64,000 bases of DNA, taken from contig JBDRKJ010000004.1 in the NCBI GenBank assembly GCA_043814035.1, positions 43,224 to 107,223 of the forward strand. Reading direction: 5' to 3'. The position numbers and the translations under genes were made by a program. The notes below the pieces were generated by a model. The model ran no database searches. It saw only the letters and a program-made list of their open reading frames with translations, and was not told the origin of the DNA. Positions 49,199 through 56,904 of the stretch are shown piece by piece; position 1 is the first letter of the stretch, and every line of letters starts with the position of its first letter. The DNA is from Peribacter sp043814035 (GTDB taxonomy: Bacteria; Patescibacteriota; Gracilibacteria; Peribacterales; Peribacteraceae).

Positions 49199-49864
49199 AT
49201 GGTGTGGCTGGCTCTCCATCGCAGAGTGTTTATGGCTGGTGCCTGCGTGCTGCTCGCCGCCTGCGCCTCTCAGTACGACACTCAACAGAATGCCGCTTTT
49301 TCCACTGAAGGTATGAGTCTGGATGCAGCGCTCTCGGGACGGCGATCTGTGCGGGAATTTACCGATGAGCCTCTCTCAGAGGAGCAGCTTCTGAAGCTCG
49401 CATGGGCGGCACAGGGGATGACACACCCGGACGGGCTGCGAACCGCACCGTCTGCGGGGGCGCTCTATCCACTCGAACTCTACGTGGTGACAGCGCAGGG
49501 AGTGTGGCACTACGAACCGGCCGGGGGTGGCCTCACGAGGCATCGTTCTGGCGATGCCCGCCTTTCACTGTGGCGCAACGCTCTTGAGCAGGATCCTGTT
49601 CTCCGTGCTCCCGCAGTCTTCGTGATTGCGGCGGTGATCGGACGCACGGCGGCGAAGTACGGCGACCGCGCGGAACGCTACGTCATCTTAGAAACGGGAC
49701 ACGCCGCACAGAATCTTCTCCTCGAAGCTGTGAGTCTGAATCTGGGGGCCGTGCCTATCGGGGCTTTCGACGACGGAGGAGTGACGCAGGCACTCTCACT
49801 CCCCACAGATCACACACCCTTCTACCTCATTCCCGTTGGGAAGTCGAAGGAGAGGGCTGACTGA
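49199..49864 (+). CDS. SagB-type nitroreductase lipoprotein
   Basis: 221 residues. A signal peptide ends in V-L-L-A-A-C, a classical lipobox. The nitroreductase domain starts with L-S-G-R-R-S-V-R-E-F near 45, then A-W-A-A-Q-G and P-S-A-G-A-L-Y-P-L-E (SagB-type FMN-binding pattern), and G-H-A-A-Q-N-L-L-L-E-A near 175. It is probably an exported FMN-dependent oxidoreductase; export of this fold as a lipoprotein is uncommon but known. TACTCT lies just before the start; a GTG at 49202 would fit leaderless spacing, as an alternative to the ATG. Confidence 0.85.
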   Translation: MVWLALHRRVFMAGACVLLAACASQYDTQQNAAFSTEGMSLDAALSGRRSVREFTDEPLSEEQLLKLAWAAQGMTHPDGLRTAPSAGALYPLELYVVTAQGVWHYEPAGGGLTRHRSGDARLSLWRNALEQDPVLRAPAVFVIAAVIGRTAAKYGDRAERYVILETGHAAQNLLLEAVSLNLGAVPIGAFDDGGVTQALSLPTDHTPFYLIPVGKSKERAD

Positions 49865-49970
49865 CGGAATGGCACATAAAATGATACGCAGAGGATTGGC
49901 TTGCAGATGCCAAAAGTCAATAATAAGAATCCCTTGCACTGGCAAGTGCAGAATTCTAGACTCCACGGCA

Positions 49971-50240
49971 ATGGCCGTTGGTTCAGCATCAGAGATCGGA
50001 GGGGCCACACGAGACACCCCACGCATGACGGATGTCGGTACCGCAACGCCTGAGGCACAGTTAGATCAACTAACGAAGGATTGCCCCGAAACGGTGGCCC
50101 TTCGGATTCTTTTAGCAGAGGCAGCCCAGAGAAGATTGATGGATTCTGCACTTCTCGGTCAGTGCATGACCTTCATCGATCGAGCGGAGCGGCGAGAGAT
50201 CGCTGCTGAAGAGGAAGGTGATGACGGAACCCTCTATTAA
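49971..50240 (+). CDS. Hypothetical helical protein (89 aa)
   Basis: 89 residues from the ATG at 49971. A low-complexity N-terminus is followed by helices (A-Q-L-D-Q-L-T-K-D; A-L-R-I-L-L-A-E-A-A-Q-R-R-L) and an acidic end E-E-E-G-D-D-G-T-L-Y. TTGCAC-N17-TAGACT ends 8 bases before the ATG, supporting this start over the longer frame from 49836. Unknown function. Confidence 0.55.
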   Translation: MAVGSASEIGGATRDTPRMTDVGTATPEAQLDQLTKDCPETVALRILLAEAAQRRLMDSALLGQCMTFIDRAERREIAAEEEGDDGTLY

Positions 50241-50284
50241 TCCTTTCCATTATTCGTGACAATCGGATGGCAACGTTTCTCTGC

Positions 50285-50410
50285 CTAGAGCATGCACATC
50301 AAAAACGGTGTGTGTTGTGGAACGAGAGTGCTCAATGCTACAGCCACGCTCACCACGATGAGAGTGGAGAGCAGGAGGGCGAGGCCGACGGAGCGTGTAT
50401 CGTGAGACAT
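50285..50410 (-). CDS. Possible 41-residue single-helix membrane peptide
   Basis: ATG at 50410. After M-S-H-D-T-R-S there is a 20-residue hydrophobic segment (V-G-L-A-L-L-L-S-T-L-I-V-V-S-V-A-V-A-L) and a short polar end. It lies 64 bases downstream of the SOS-box gene on the same strand and could share its transcript. Short single-helix inner-membrane peptides are known SOS-induced division inhibitors elsewhere, but coding status here is uncertain. Confidence 0.35.
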   Translation of the reverse strand: MSHDTRSVGLALLLSTLIVVSVAVALSTLVPQHTPFLMCML

Positions 50411-50474
50411 TGGATAGAGGAGTGACACCGGTATAACGATAGAGAAAGGGCTACCGTTACAGAGAAAGAACACT

Positions 50475-50798
50475 TTATGAGATCTTGGAAGTGACGCGGC
50501 ACCCCAGTTGCTGCAGATTGAGCAGCGCAGAACGAACGGCGGGCTGCCCGCGCACGGAGGGCAGAACGATGTGCAGATCACTGCGCTCGGGGCAGGCCGA
50601 AACCCACTGCAGAACACCCGAAAGTGAGGATTGGGGCGACTGGGAACAGTCGATGCGCACGACCGAAAGGGGTGAAGTTGGCCTCTGGTTGAGCATCTCA
50701 GTGTGCATGCTGCAAAATGAGATTTTCCGCTTCTCCTCTCCCCCAACTGGGGGAGAGGGTAGGGTGAGGGGGCCGGAGGGCTGTGCAATGTTATCCAT
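50475..50798 (-). CDS. Putative SOS-regulated small protein
   Basis: 107 residues from the ATG at 50798. The first ~35 residues include P-L-T-L-P-S-P-P-V-G-G-E-E-K, read from a perfect 10-base palindrome. The rest has V-V-R-I-D-C near 47, V-L-Q-W-V-S-A-C-P-E-R-S-D-L-H-I-V-L near 63-80 and a final helix/strand. The strand-helix-strand pattern could be a RecA-fold fragment as in SulA/ImuA-type proteins, but I cannot show this. A GTGTA-N6-TACAC box lies 15 bases upstream of the start, which is the main reason to call it DNA-damage inducible. The upstream ATG of the longer frame would place the box inside the gene. Confidence 0.5.
   Translation of the reverse strand: MDNIAQPSGPLTLPSPPVGGEEKRKISFCSMHTEMLNQRPTSPLSVVRIDCSQSPQSSLSGVLQWVSACPERSDLHIVLPSVRGQPAVRSALLNLQQLGCRVTSKIS
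50735..50758. repeat. Perfect palindrome inside the SOS-box gene
   Basis: CCTCTCCCCC (50735-50744) and GGGGGAGAGG (50749-50758) with a 4-base loop, flanked by AGGGTGAGGG. This type of CCTCTCCC/GGGAGAGG hairpin is a widespread intergenic repeat in bacteria; here it is translated in frame. Confidence 0.7.
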
Positions 50799-50813
50799 GA
50801 TCGTCGAGGAAAA

Positions 50814-50829
50814 GTGTACACTCGTACAC
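50814..50829. promoter_or_regulatory. Putative SOS (LexA) box, site 3
   Basis: GTGTACACTCGTACAC: the same GTGTA-N6-TACAC as both recA sites. It is located 15 bases before the start codon at 50798. Confidence 0.65.
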
Positions 50830-50973
50830 CCCTTGGATGCAAGTGTTTTGATCCCAAACCGTGTTCGATCGGACGAAGTGCGCAGCATCATCGAAAAAAA
50901 TGACAGCGTCACTCAAGAAGCGTAAAGCCAAGAATCGAATGCACTCACGTGGAATGATGAAATGTCGAATGCG

Positions 50974-52131
50974 TTAGACGTTGTTTTTTCCGTTGACGCT
51001 CTTCACGGCGTTCGCGACCGCATCGGTGACACTCTTCTCAAAGACTGAAGGGATGATCTTCTCGGCAGTCGGAGAGGGGACCAACGCTGCGAGTGCTTCG
51101 GCCGCAGCAACCATCATGCCGGGCGTGATGCGACGGATGCGCGCATCCAGTGCACCCTTAAAGATCCCCGGGAAGACCAAGACGTTATTGAGCTGATTGG
51201 GGAAGTCGCTCCTGCCGGTGGCGACGACCGCAGCCCCTGCAGCCTTCGCCGCATCGGGCATCATTTCAGGGTCAGGATTCGCCAGCGCGAAGACGATGGG
51301 ACGCTCGGCCATCTGGGCAATCATCTCGGGCTTGAGGATGCCGGGCTTGCTCACCCCCACAAAGGCATCGGCGCCTTTAAGGGCATCGAAGAGCATGCAG
51401 CAGGTACCGCTTTTGTTGGTGAACGTGGCGAGCAGATTCTTGAGCCACCCCATATCCTCACGGTGGGCTGTCACGACACCCTTCGAATCGGTGACGATGA
51501 TGTCGGCCACCCCATACGAGTGGAGCAAACGCACGATGGCCGATCCTGCCGCCCCCGCACCCGAGATCACGATCTTCATCTTCGCGATCTCTTTGCCCAC
51601 CACCTTCGCCGCATTCAGCAGCCCCGCGAGCACGACGGTGGCGGTGCCGTGCTGGTCGTCGTGAAAGACGGGAATATCGAGTGCCGTCGAGAGCCGTTGC
51701 TCGATTTCGACACAGCGCGGTGCGGAGATATCCTCCAGATTGATGCCGCCGAAGACCGGTGCGATAGCAGTGATAGTCTTGATGATCTCCTCCACGTCCT
51801 GCGTATCGAGTGCGATAGGGAAGGCATCAATCCCCGCGAACTCCTTGAAGAGCGCACACTTGCCCTCCATTACGGGCAGTGATGCTTTGGCACCGATGTT
51901 GCCCAGTCCCAATACGGCAGAGCCGTCGGTGATCACGGCCACGGTGTGTGATTTGATGGTGTAGCGCCACACGTCTTCAGGATTCTTGGCGATGTCGCGA
52001 CAGGGGGCGGCCACGCCGGGGGTGTAGGCAATCGAAAGATCCTCTGTGGTCTTGAGGGGCATGGTCGTCTCGATGCGCAGTTTGCCCCGGTGATCTGCGT
52101 GGCTTTTGCGTGCTGCTTCGTCGAAATTCAT
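50974..52131 (-). CDS. Malic enzyme (NAD(P)-dependent)
   Basis: 385 residues. It has S-I-A-Y-T-P-G-V-A-A-P-C near 33-44, G-L-G-N-I-G-A near 74, E-D-I-S-A-P-R-C near 132, the F-H-D-D-Q-H-G-T-A metal/substrate motif near 156, and the Rossmann motif S-G-A-G-A-A-G-S-A near 188. It oxidatively decarboxylates malate to pyruvate. The short form without the C-terminal phosphotransacetylase domain is present. It joins the C3 end of the gap/fbp route. TATACT implies a leader of about 20 bases. Confidence 0.95.
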   Translation of the reverse strand: MNFDEAARKSHADHRGKLRIETTMPLKTTEDLSIAYTPGVAAPCRDIAKNPEDVWRYTIKSHTVAVITDGSAVLGLGNIGAKASLPVMEGKCALFKEFAGIDAFPIALDTQDVEEIIKTITAIAPVFGGINLEDISAPRCVEIEQRLSTALDIPVFHDDQHGTATVVLAGLLNAAKVVGKEIAKMKIVISGAGAAGSAIVRLLHSYGVADIIVTDSKGVVTAHREDMGWLKNLLATFTNKSGTCCMLFDALKGADAFVGVSKPGILKPEMIAQMAERPIVFALANPDPEMMPDAAKAAGAAVVATGRSDFPNQLNNVLVFPGIFKGALDARIRRITPGMMVAAAEALAALVPSPTAEKIIPSVFEKSVTDAVANAVKSVNGKNNV

Positions 52132-52291
52132 GGATATTGCGAGTGAAGGGACTGCGAGTATACAGGATGCATTGTCGGCTGCCCGAAAGGGTGAAGGAAA
52201 GAGTGTCAGCTTTGCTCGACACCGCCCTTTCGCGCTCTATACTGCGCCAGTCGGTGTTTGTGTTTGGTCCTTGGCATCAAAGGAGGAAGCC

Positions 52292-52849
52292 GTGAGATCA
52301 ATAGCGTTAGGTGCTGCCGAACTGGGAGCAGCATTGAGGACTATTACCGAGAGGCGGGGGTTGAGCGTGTTGTCCAACTCCAGCATTCCTTGGTATCCGA
52401 AGGGACTCAGTTTTCCTTTGGCAGTAGACTGCAATGATCGTTCGCACCATCAGTGTGATGACGAGCCGACGATCAGGGGAGTTGCGTTGGTCTTCCCAGT
52501 GATTTTCTGGGATATGTTTTACGGCCGTCGTAGAGGTTCCTCGTCCTCCTTCGTGCCATACTGGATCGGGTGGGTGGCAATCCACGACTGGATGCCAATG
52601 CCCGATCATAAGGTGTGGCGTGATGGGACCGTCGTCGAAGCATTGAATGCAGTCGCGCAAGCGCCCGAGATTGGGAGCGCGCGTTGCTACGACGAGGACT
52701 GCTACTGGCAGCAGCCGTCGGTACAAGCCTATTTGCGACAGGGAAGAGACGTCGTCGCCGACGTCGGAGGGAGTTCTGCCTTCCACCACAGGTTCTTCGT
52801 GAGGAGGGACCTCTGTCCGTCTCCTCCAAGTGTGATCGAGAATTACTAA
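52292..52849 (+). CDS. Hypothetical protein with strong Shine-Dalgarno
   Basis: 185 residues from the GTG at 52292. A perfect AGGAGG ends 5 bases before it, and TCGACA-N16-TATACT lies further up. The longer frame upstream overlaps the malic enzyme start and is less likely. The protein is Trp-rich (W-D-M-F-Y-G-R-R; W-I-G-W-V-A-I-H-D-W) with four Cys and no membrane helix. I recognise no family. The classical ribosome-binding site sets it apart from the leaderless majority and hints at acquisition. Confidence 0.6.
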   Translation: MRSIALGAAELGAALRTITERRGLSVLSNSSIPWYPKGLSFPLAVDCNDRSHHQCDDEPTIRGVALVFPVIFWDMFYGRRRGSSSSFVPYWIGWVAIHDWMPMPDHKVWRDGTVVEALNAVAQAPEIGSARCYDEDCYWQQPSVQAYLRQGRDVVADVGGSSAFHHRFFVRRDLCPSPPSVIENY

Positions 52850-52901
52850 CCCAAAGGCATGGAGCCTCGGACCGAACCGACACCGCACACTGCACCATTT
52901 T

Positions 52902-53795
52902 TCAGGAAACTGAGAGATGGTGCTTTTTTATGGCGAAGAACAGTGTCAAGTTCACGAGTACAAGCGCAATCATGCCGGCCAGCCCCGTGCCACCAATCGT
53001 GAGGTCATTGCCGCCGCTTACGTAGAGGAGAGATAAGCCCATGGTGCCGTTGAGCGTGCCGTGGAAGATGGCAGCCGCGATGACAGATTTGGCGCGCAGG
53101 GTGATCACGTTCATGAGTGGAGTAATGAGAATCGTCCAGAGTGTCATCATGAAGACGCCTGTAATCGGATGTTGGGGGTAGTTATGGCCGAGCAGGATCA
53201 AAGGCGCATGCCACAGGCCCCAGATCGTGCCGATGATGAGAGAGCTCTTCCAGAAACCAATGGGGAGCAGGCTCTTTAACAGTAATCCCCGCCAACCTAC
53301 CTCCTCACCGAAGCCTGCGAGCGCATTGACCGTGATGCCCGCTGCCATGCCGCCAACGAGACCGAGGAGCAGAGGCATGTAGGGTGCACCGGCGAGCTGC
53401 ATGCGCATGGCATCGAGTTGCTCTGGGGTGAGGCTGGCACCAAATTGTGCGAACATCCCCTCCATGCCGGCGTCGAATGCAATGCCGGGCAGGAGCAGGC
53501 TGACCACGAACGTGAGCAGAGCGAGAATCGGCGGTACCACCCACGCCACCAGCCACCAACGATTGAACGTAAACGAGAGTCGAATCGCGGGCTTGATTGG
53601 TTCATGAAAGACGAACGTGAGCAGAGCCATCGCCGTGAGAAGCGGCAGGAGCATGTAGATCACTGCCACCATCAGAGCCCCCGGCATCTGCCACTGCCCA
53701 CCAAAGACGAAATAGAGCAAGATGAAGAGATAACTCACGATGAAGAGCGTGAGAGTGAATGTTCGGGCGCGATTCAGGGGGGTGACAGATCTCAT
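52902..53795 (-). CDS. CPBP-family intramembrane metalloprotease
   Basis: 297 residues, about eight membrane helices. The family's motifs are E-E-V-G-W-R-G near 166, W-G-L-W-H-A-P near 193 and F-H-G-T-L-N-G near 242; the glutamates and histidines are the presumed metal ligands. Members process membrane-bound prenylated or signal proteins, or act in self-immunity. TGCTAGAGT ends 6 bases before this ATG; the frame's first ATG overlaps the -10. Confidence 0.9.
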   Translation of the reverse strand: MRSVTPLNRARTFTLTLFIVSYLFILLYFVFGGQWQMPGALMVAVIYMLLPLLTAMALLTFVFHEPIKPAIRLSFTFNRWWLVAWVVPPILALLTFVVSLLLPGIAFDAGMEGMFAQFGASLTPEQLDAMRMQLAGAPYMPLLLGLVGGMAAGITVNALAGFGEEVGWRGLLLKSLLPIGFWKSSLIIGTIWGLWHAPLILLGHNYPQHPITGVFMMTLWTILITPLMNVITLRAKSVIAAAIFHGTLNGTMGLSLLYVSGGNDLTIGGTGLAGMIALVLVNLTLFFAIKKHHLSVS

Positions 53796-53903
53796 AGGCA
53801 TACTCTAGCAGATTATGCTTTGGCTTGTTGTAGCCAAAAATCACGCTGTTTTCAGCATGCGGTAAGAGGGCTAGAATTTGGATGTTTCTTCCCCCCATCC
53901 GCT

Positions 53904-54407
53904 ATGCCCAAGAAAGCTCGTACCAAGAAGAAAGCCAAGAAGGCTCGCCCGGCGAAGCACGCTGCGCGAAGTCGGGTGAAGAAAGTAAAGAAGGCGACGA
54001 AGCGCAAGCCTGTTCGCCGCGCAAAGAAGGTAGTGAAGAAGACGAAGATGCCCAATAAAGCTCGCCCAGCGAAGCGCGCTGCGCGAAGTCGGGTGAAGAA
54101 AGCGAAGGCGAAGACCGCCAAGAAGGTCACGGCTGCCAAGAAGAAAATGGTGAAGAAGATTACCGAGAAGGTGATCGGCAAGGTCATTCACTACTACGAC
54201 CGCATTGGTGTGGCTGTGATTGCTGTGCAGTCGCCCATTCGACTGGGTGACACGATTCGCCTACGCCACGGTAAACATGAGTTCATGCAGACAGTTCATT
54301 CGCTGCAGAAGAATCACACGCCTATCGCCTCGGCCGCCAAGGGACAGGAAGTCGGCATGAAGGTGAGTGAGGTAGCCTCAGAAGGAACGCTCATCCTCCC
54401 AGTGTAA
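53904..54407 (+). CDS. Histone-H1-like tail fused to an EF-Tu-domain-2-like domain
   Basis: 167 residues from the ATG at 53904. Residues 1-85 are Lys/Ala/Arg-rich with a duplicated K-A-R-P-A-K-(H/R)-A-A-R-S-R-V-K-K block. Residues 86-167 form a small beta barrel: V-I-G-K-V-I-H-Y-Y-D-R-I-G-V-A-V-I-A-V, then G-D-T-I-R-L-R and later G-M-K-V. The latter resembles stand-alone 'translation elongation factor-like' domains also found at U32 peptidase C-termini. The tail probably binds nucleic acid. TAGAAT lies about 28 bases before the ATG. The next gene starts 8 bases after the stop. Confidence 0.75.
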   Translation: MPKKARTKKKAKKARPAKHAARSRVKKVKKATKRKPVRRAKKVVKKTKMPNKARPAKRAARSRVKKAKAKTAKKVTAAKKKMVKKITEKVIGKVIHYYDRIGVAVIAVQSPIRLGDTIRLRHGKHEFMQTVHSLQKNHTPIASAAKGQEVGMKVSEVASEGTLILPV

Positions 54408-54415
54408 TTTTCGTC

Positions 54416-54691
54416 ATGCAACGTCGATCCACACGTGACGGCCGTGAACCCATTGCGCGTGCGCTGGGGCAGACCTTCGCCACGCTGCAGCACCTGACGG
54501 ATTTGGGGTTCGCGTGGGGCAGTCGCAAATTGAAGAAAGCGGGAGGTGGCGCAGAGTCAGCACCTGTGCAGAAAGGCGCGCTACCTCTACTCAAGCGTCT
54601 CGGAAAACGATCGGCGCGGTTTGTGGGGACGATGGGGGATTCGTATTATGAGTGGTATGAGAAGTTGAAGTCACGAAGTATGAAGAAGTGA
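54416..54691 (+). CDS. Hypothetical basic protein (91 aa)
   Basis: 91 residues, rich in Arg/Lys/Gly, with an Ala/Gly centre and an aromatic end S-Y-Y-E-W-Y-E-K-L. It lies 8 bases after the histone-like gene and is probably cotranscribed. No family recognised. Confidence 0.5.
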   Translation: MQRRSTRDGREPIARALGQTFATLQHLTDLGFAWGSRKLKKAGGGAESAPVQKGALPLLKRLGKRSARFVGTMGDSYYEWYEKLKSRSMKK

Positions 54692-54947
54692 CAGGTGAAG
54701 CGAGCTCTGCTTCGTTGGACACATGTGAATCTGTTTCTTTTGTCAGGGGACCAGGGAACCTTGTTCGGTTCCCTAGGCCCCCCGACACCCCCCTTACCCT
54801 CCTAACAGTAAACCTCCTCAATCTCACAAATACTGTATTGTTCGGTGCTCGTACGTGCTCAACGGACGTGTGTGTTTGTTGTGTGTTGTTCGGGCACTAT
54901 TCTTTTCAAAAAACGGAGGGGGGCGCGTCACAGGGGGTGAAGGGGAA

Positions 54948-55025
54948 GGCCCTGAAATCCCGCATGTGCGGGACCGACGAGGCGGTTCCGAATCCCTGTA
55001 GGAACCGGCGAGGAGGCTCAGGGCC
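54948..55025. ncRNA. Candidate three-stem structured RNA
   Basis: The closing stem is GGCCCTGA (54948-54955) with TCAGGGCC (55018-55025). Hairpin one is TCCCGC (54958-54963) with GCGGGA (54968-54973). Hairpin two is CGGTTCC (54983-54989) with GGAACCG (55001-55007). All three are perfect. The junctions contain CCGACGAGG and CCGGCGAGG. I match it to no known riboswitch or ribozyme; it could instead be DNA-level palindromic repeat. Confidence 0.35.
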
Positions 55026-55062
55026 GGGCGGAGTGGGCGTTGACGCGCCAGCGTTTTGCCTG

Positions 55063-55088
55063 CCGGCCGTAGCTTTAGCGAAGGCTGG
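55063..55088. repeat. Hairpin of the GTAGC...GCGAA family
   Basis: CCGGCC (55063-55068) pairs with GGCTGG (55083-55088, one G-T pair), enclosing GTAGCTTTAGCGAA. Same core as 5929-5961 and, on the reverse strand, 15087-15124. Confidence 0.6.
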
Positions 55089-55100
55089 GCTCCACCTTTG

Positions 55101-55246
55101 TCGCACTGACAAAGGTGGAAGAGAAAAGACAAAGAAAGGACACAACGCTCCAAACTGCAAAACAAAGAACGAAAAGAAAAACCTTTATCGCACTGACAAA
55201 GGTGGAAAAAGAAACGACACAACAATGCCAACTGCAAAACAAAGGT
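55101..55246 (+). repeat. Two imperfect direct repeats
   Basis: CGCACTGACAAAGGTGGAA begins at 55102 and again at 55189. Each is followed by an A-rich tract, a GACACAAC segment and AACTGCAAAACAAAG. The spacing is about 87 bases. Confidence 0.6.
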
Positions 55247-55302
55247 GGAAGAGAGAATCAAAAGTTCCACAAGAACGTTTTTGTGTATAATAACTCCCTG
55301 GA

Positions 55303-56880
55303 ATGGAACGGGAGATCCCTTTTCTCCGGCAGAAGAAAATTTTCGTCTTCGCACTCTCGGTGCTCCTGTTTGCGATAATCGCAGCTTTTGCACCGAGCAT
55401 GGCGCATCCCTTCATGAGCGATGACTACCATGTTCTGAGTGCACTACAGACACTGCCCAAAGATTTCTCGTTCTTCTTTACCGGTAACGGCAAGTACCTG
55501 ATCCCTGTGACGAAGCTTTTGTGGGTGGGGGAGTGGATGCTTTTTGGTACGCGAGAGGCTGGCTATCACTTCACGTCTCTCCTTCTACACATTATCAATA
55601 CGTCGCTCGTGATCCTCTTCGTTACGCGCCTGCTCAAATCGAAGTGGACGGGTTTGCTGGCAGGAGCCTTCTTCGCACTCTCGGCCAGTCACTGGCGCAC
55701 CACCATGTGGATGTCTGCGCAGATGAAGTTGCTTGCGGCATTCTTCCTGCTGCTTGGCCTCGTCTGTTTTCTCGCATACCTGCGCACCGGCAAAGGCCGC
55801 TACCTCGGCTGGACACTGGTGGCGCAGATCGGCATGCCCTTTTCAAGTGCCCTTGGGGTGGAGCTGCCACTCGTTTTAGCCCTGCTCTATCTCTTCGTGC
55901 AACGCACCAATGGCAAACGTGTCCGCGTGCCGCAGAAGTGCGTCTGGAAGAGTCTTGGCGTGCTGCTGGCACTGGCCCTCGTCTACGTCGTGCTGCAGCG
56001 CCTGCTCTACGCCCACGCAAATGCGTACCTCCTCAGTTCTGGAGGAATTGTGCAGGCCTTTGCACACCTCCCACAGGCTGTGCGCTGGCTCGCTGCAGGG
56101 CTCTTTGAGGGCCTGATGCGCTCGTCAACGGGCATCTTCATCGGAGCGCTGCCCTCCATCTTTACGCTCCATGCTGCGGCCGTTCCGTTTGGCATCCGCC
56201 TGCTGCCTCTCGGCCTCCTCCTCATTCTGCTCTTCCTCCCAAAGCGTCGTCACTGGGGGTTGCCTGCACTGCTCTTTGCCGCGTGGACACTGCTGCTTTA
56301 CGTGCCACCTGTCCTGCCTGATCTCTCGCAGGGATTCATCGAAGAGTGGTTCGTCACCCGTGCACGGTACTTCTACCTTCCGGCAATTCCGGCTGCCGCC
56401 CTCCTCGCACTCCTCCTCACGCACGTCAAACTCCCGAAACGTCGTCGCCCATTTCTGCGCGTGGGAGTGATCGCCGTACTGGCACTCTTCGGGGCAACGG
56501 TGCTGCTGAGCAACCTCTCACGCATTCATCAACTGGAATCGTACGCTGCCACCTACACGCGCGACTTCGGACAGGTACGCGATACGTATGTGGGTGACCT
56601 CCGTATCCTCCTTTCGCAGACATGGGGCACGCAGGTAGTCACCATTCGCGACAAGCTGCTTGGCACTGTGACCGGCATCGACTACGCAGCGCATAACGTG
56701 TATCCGTCGCATCTGGCCAAGGTCTACCTCACGGCTGACGAGCTTGCCTCCTTCCGCTTTCTGCCCGACGGCTTCTCGGCAGATTACGGGGTGACCTTTG
56801 ACGGTTCACTCTGGCCGCCGCTCTACGAAGAGGAATACAAAAAAAGTGGCACCGATCCGCAAGCGGGGGTGCCACATTGA
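55303..56880 (+). CDS. GT-C-type polytopic membrane glycosyltransferase-like protein
   Basis: 525 residues, about ten membrane helices. The first extracytoplasmic loop has H-P-F-M-S-D-D-Y-H-V-L, the acidic D-D motif expected in GT-C (PMT/ArnT-like) enzymes that use lipid-linked sugars. R-A-R-Y-F-Y-L-P occurs near 362. A soluble C-terminal domain (about 410-525) follows. It probably glycosylates surface material. TGTGTATAATA puts the -10 11 bases before the ATG. The last codons contain a hairpin serving as terminator for the convergent gene. Confidence 0.72.
   Translation: MEREIPFLRQKKIFVFALSVLLFAIIAAFAPSMAHPFMSDDYHVLSALQTLPKDFSFFFTGNGKYLIPVTKLLWVGEWMLFGTREAGYHFTSLLLHIINTSLVILFVTRLLKSKWTGLLAGAFFALSASHWRTTMWMSAQMKLLAAFFLLLGLVCFLAYLRTGKGRYLGWTLVAQIGMPFSSALGVELPLVLALLYLFVQRTNGKRVRVPQKCVWKSLGVLLALALVYVVLQRLLYAHANAYLLSSGGIVQAFAHLPQAVRWLAAGLFEGLMRSSTGIFIGALPSIFTLHAAAVPFGIRLLPLGLLLILLFLPKRRHWGLPALLFAAWTLLLYVPPVLPDLSQGFIEEWFVTRARYFYLPAIPAAALLALLLTHVKLPKRRRPFLRVGVIAVLALFGATVLLSNLSRIHQLESYAATYTRDFGQVRDTYVGDLRILLSQTWGTQVVTIRDKLLGTVTGIDYAAHNVYPSHLAKVYLTADELASFRFLPDGFSADYGVTFDGSLWPPLYEEEYKKSGTDPQAGVPH
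56839..56875 (-). terminator. Minus-strand terminator embedded in a coding end
   Basis: GTGGCACC (56846-56853) and GGTGCCAC (56868-56875) form a perfect 8-base stem. On the minus strand it is followed by seven T. It lies within the last codons of the convergent GT-C gene and 30 bases beyond the stop of the gene at 56905. Confidence 0.75.
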
Positions 56881-56904
56881 GTGAGGGTTCTCTTCCTCCT
56901 CCTT

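Larger units (their letters stand above)
54692..55302. other. 611-base gene-free region with structured repeats
   Basis: Long frames cross this region on both strands, but their composition follows the repeats and no start or motif supports a gene. It holds a possible three-stem RNA (54948-55025), a hairpin of the GTAGC...GCGAA family (55063-55088), a perfect 11-base hairpin (CCACCTTTGTC at 55092-55102, GACAAAGGTGG at 55108-55118) and two A-rich direct repeats. The last 25 bases hold the next gene's promoter. Confidence 0.6.

Noticed and set aside
54948..55025. Hammerhead or guanidine riboswitch
   Set aside because: The conserved CUGAUGA/GAAA and guanidine-class core sequences are not present; only generic stems fit.
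54688..55290. 200-residue plus-strand frame and 189-residue minus-strand frame in the gene-free gap
   Set aside because: Both run through hairpins and direct repeats, lack motifs and credible starts, and change composition at repeat borders.
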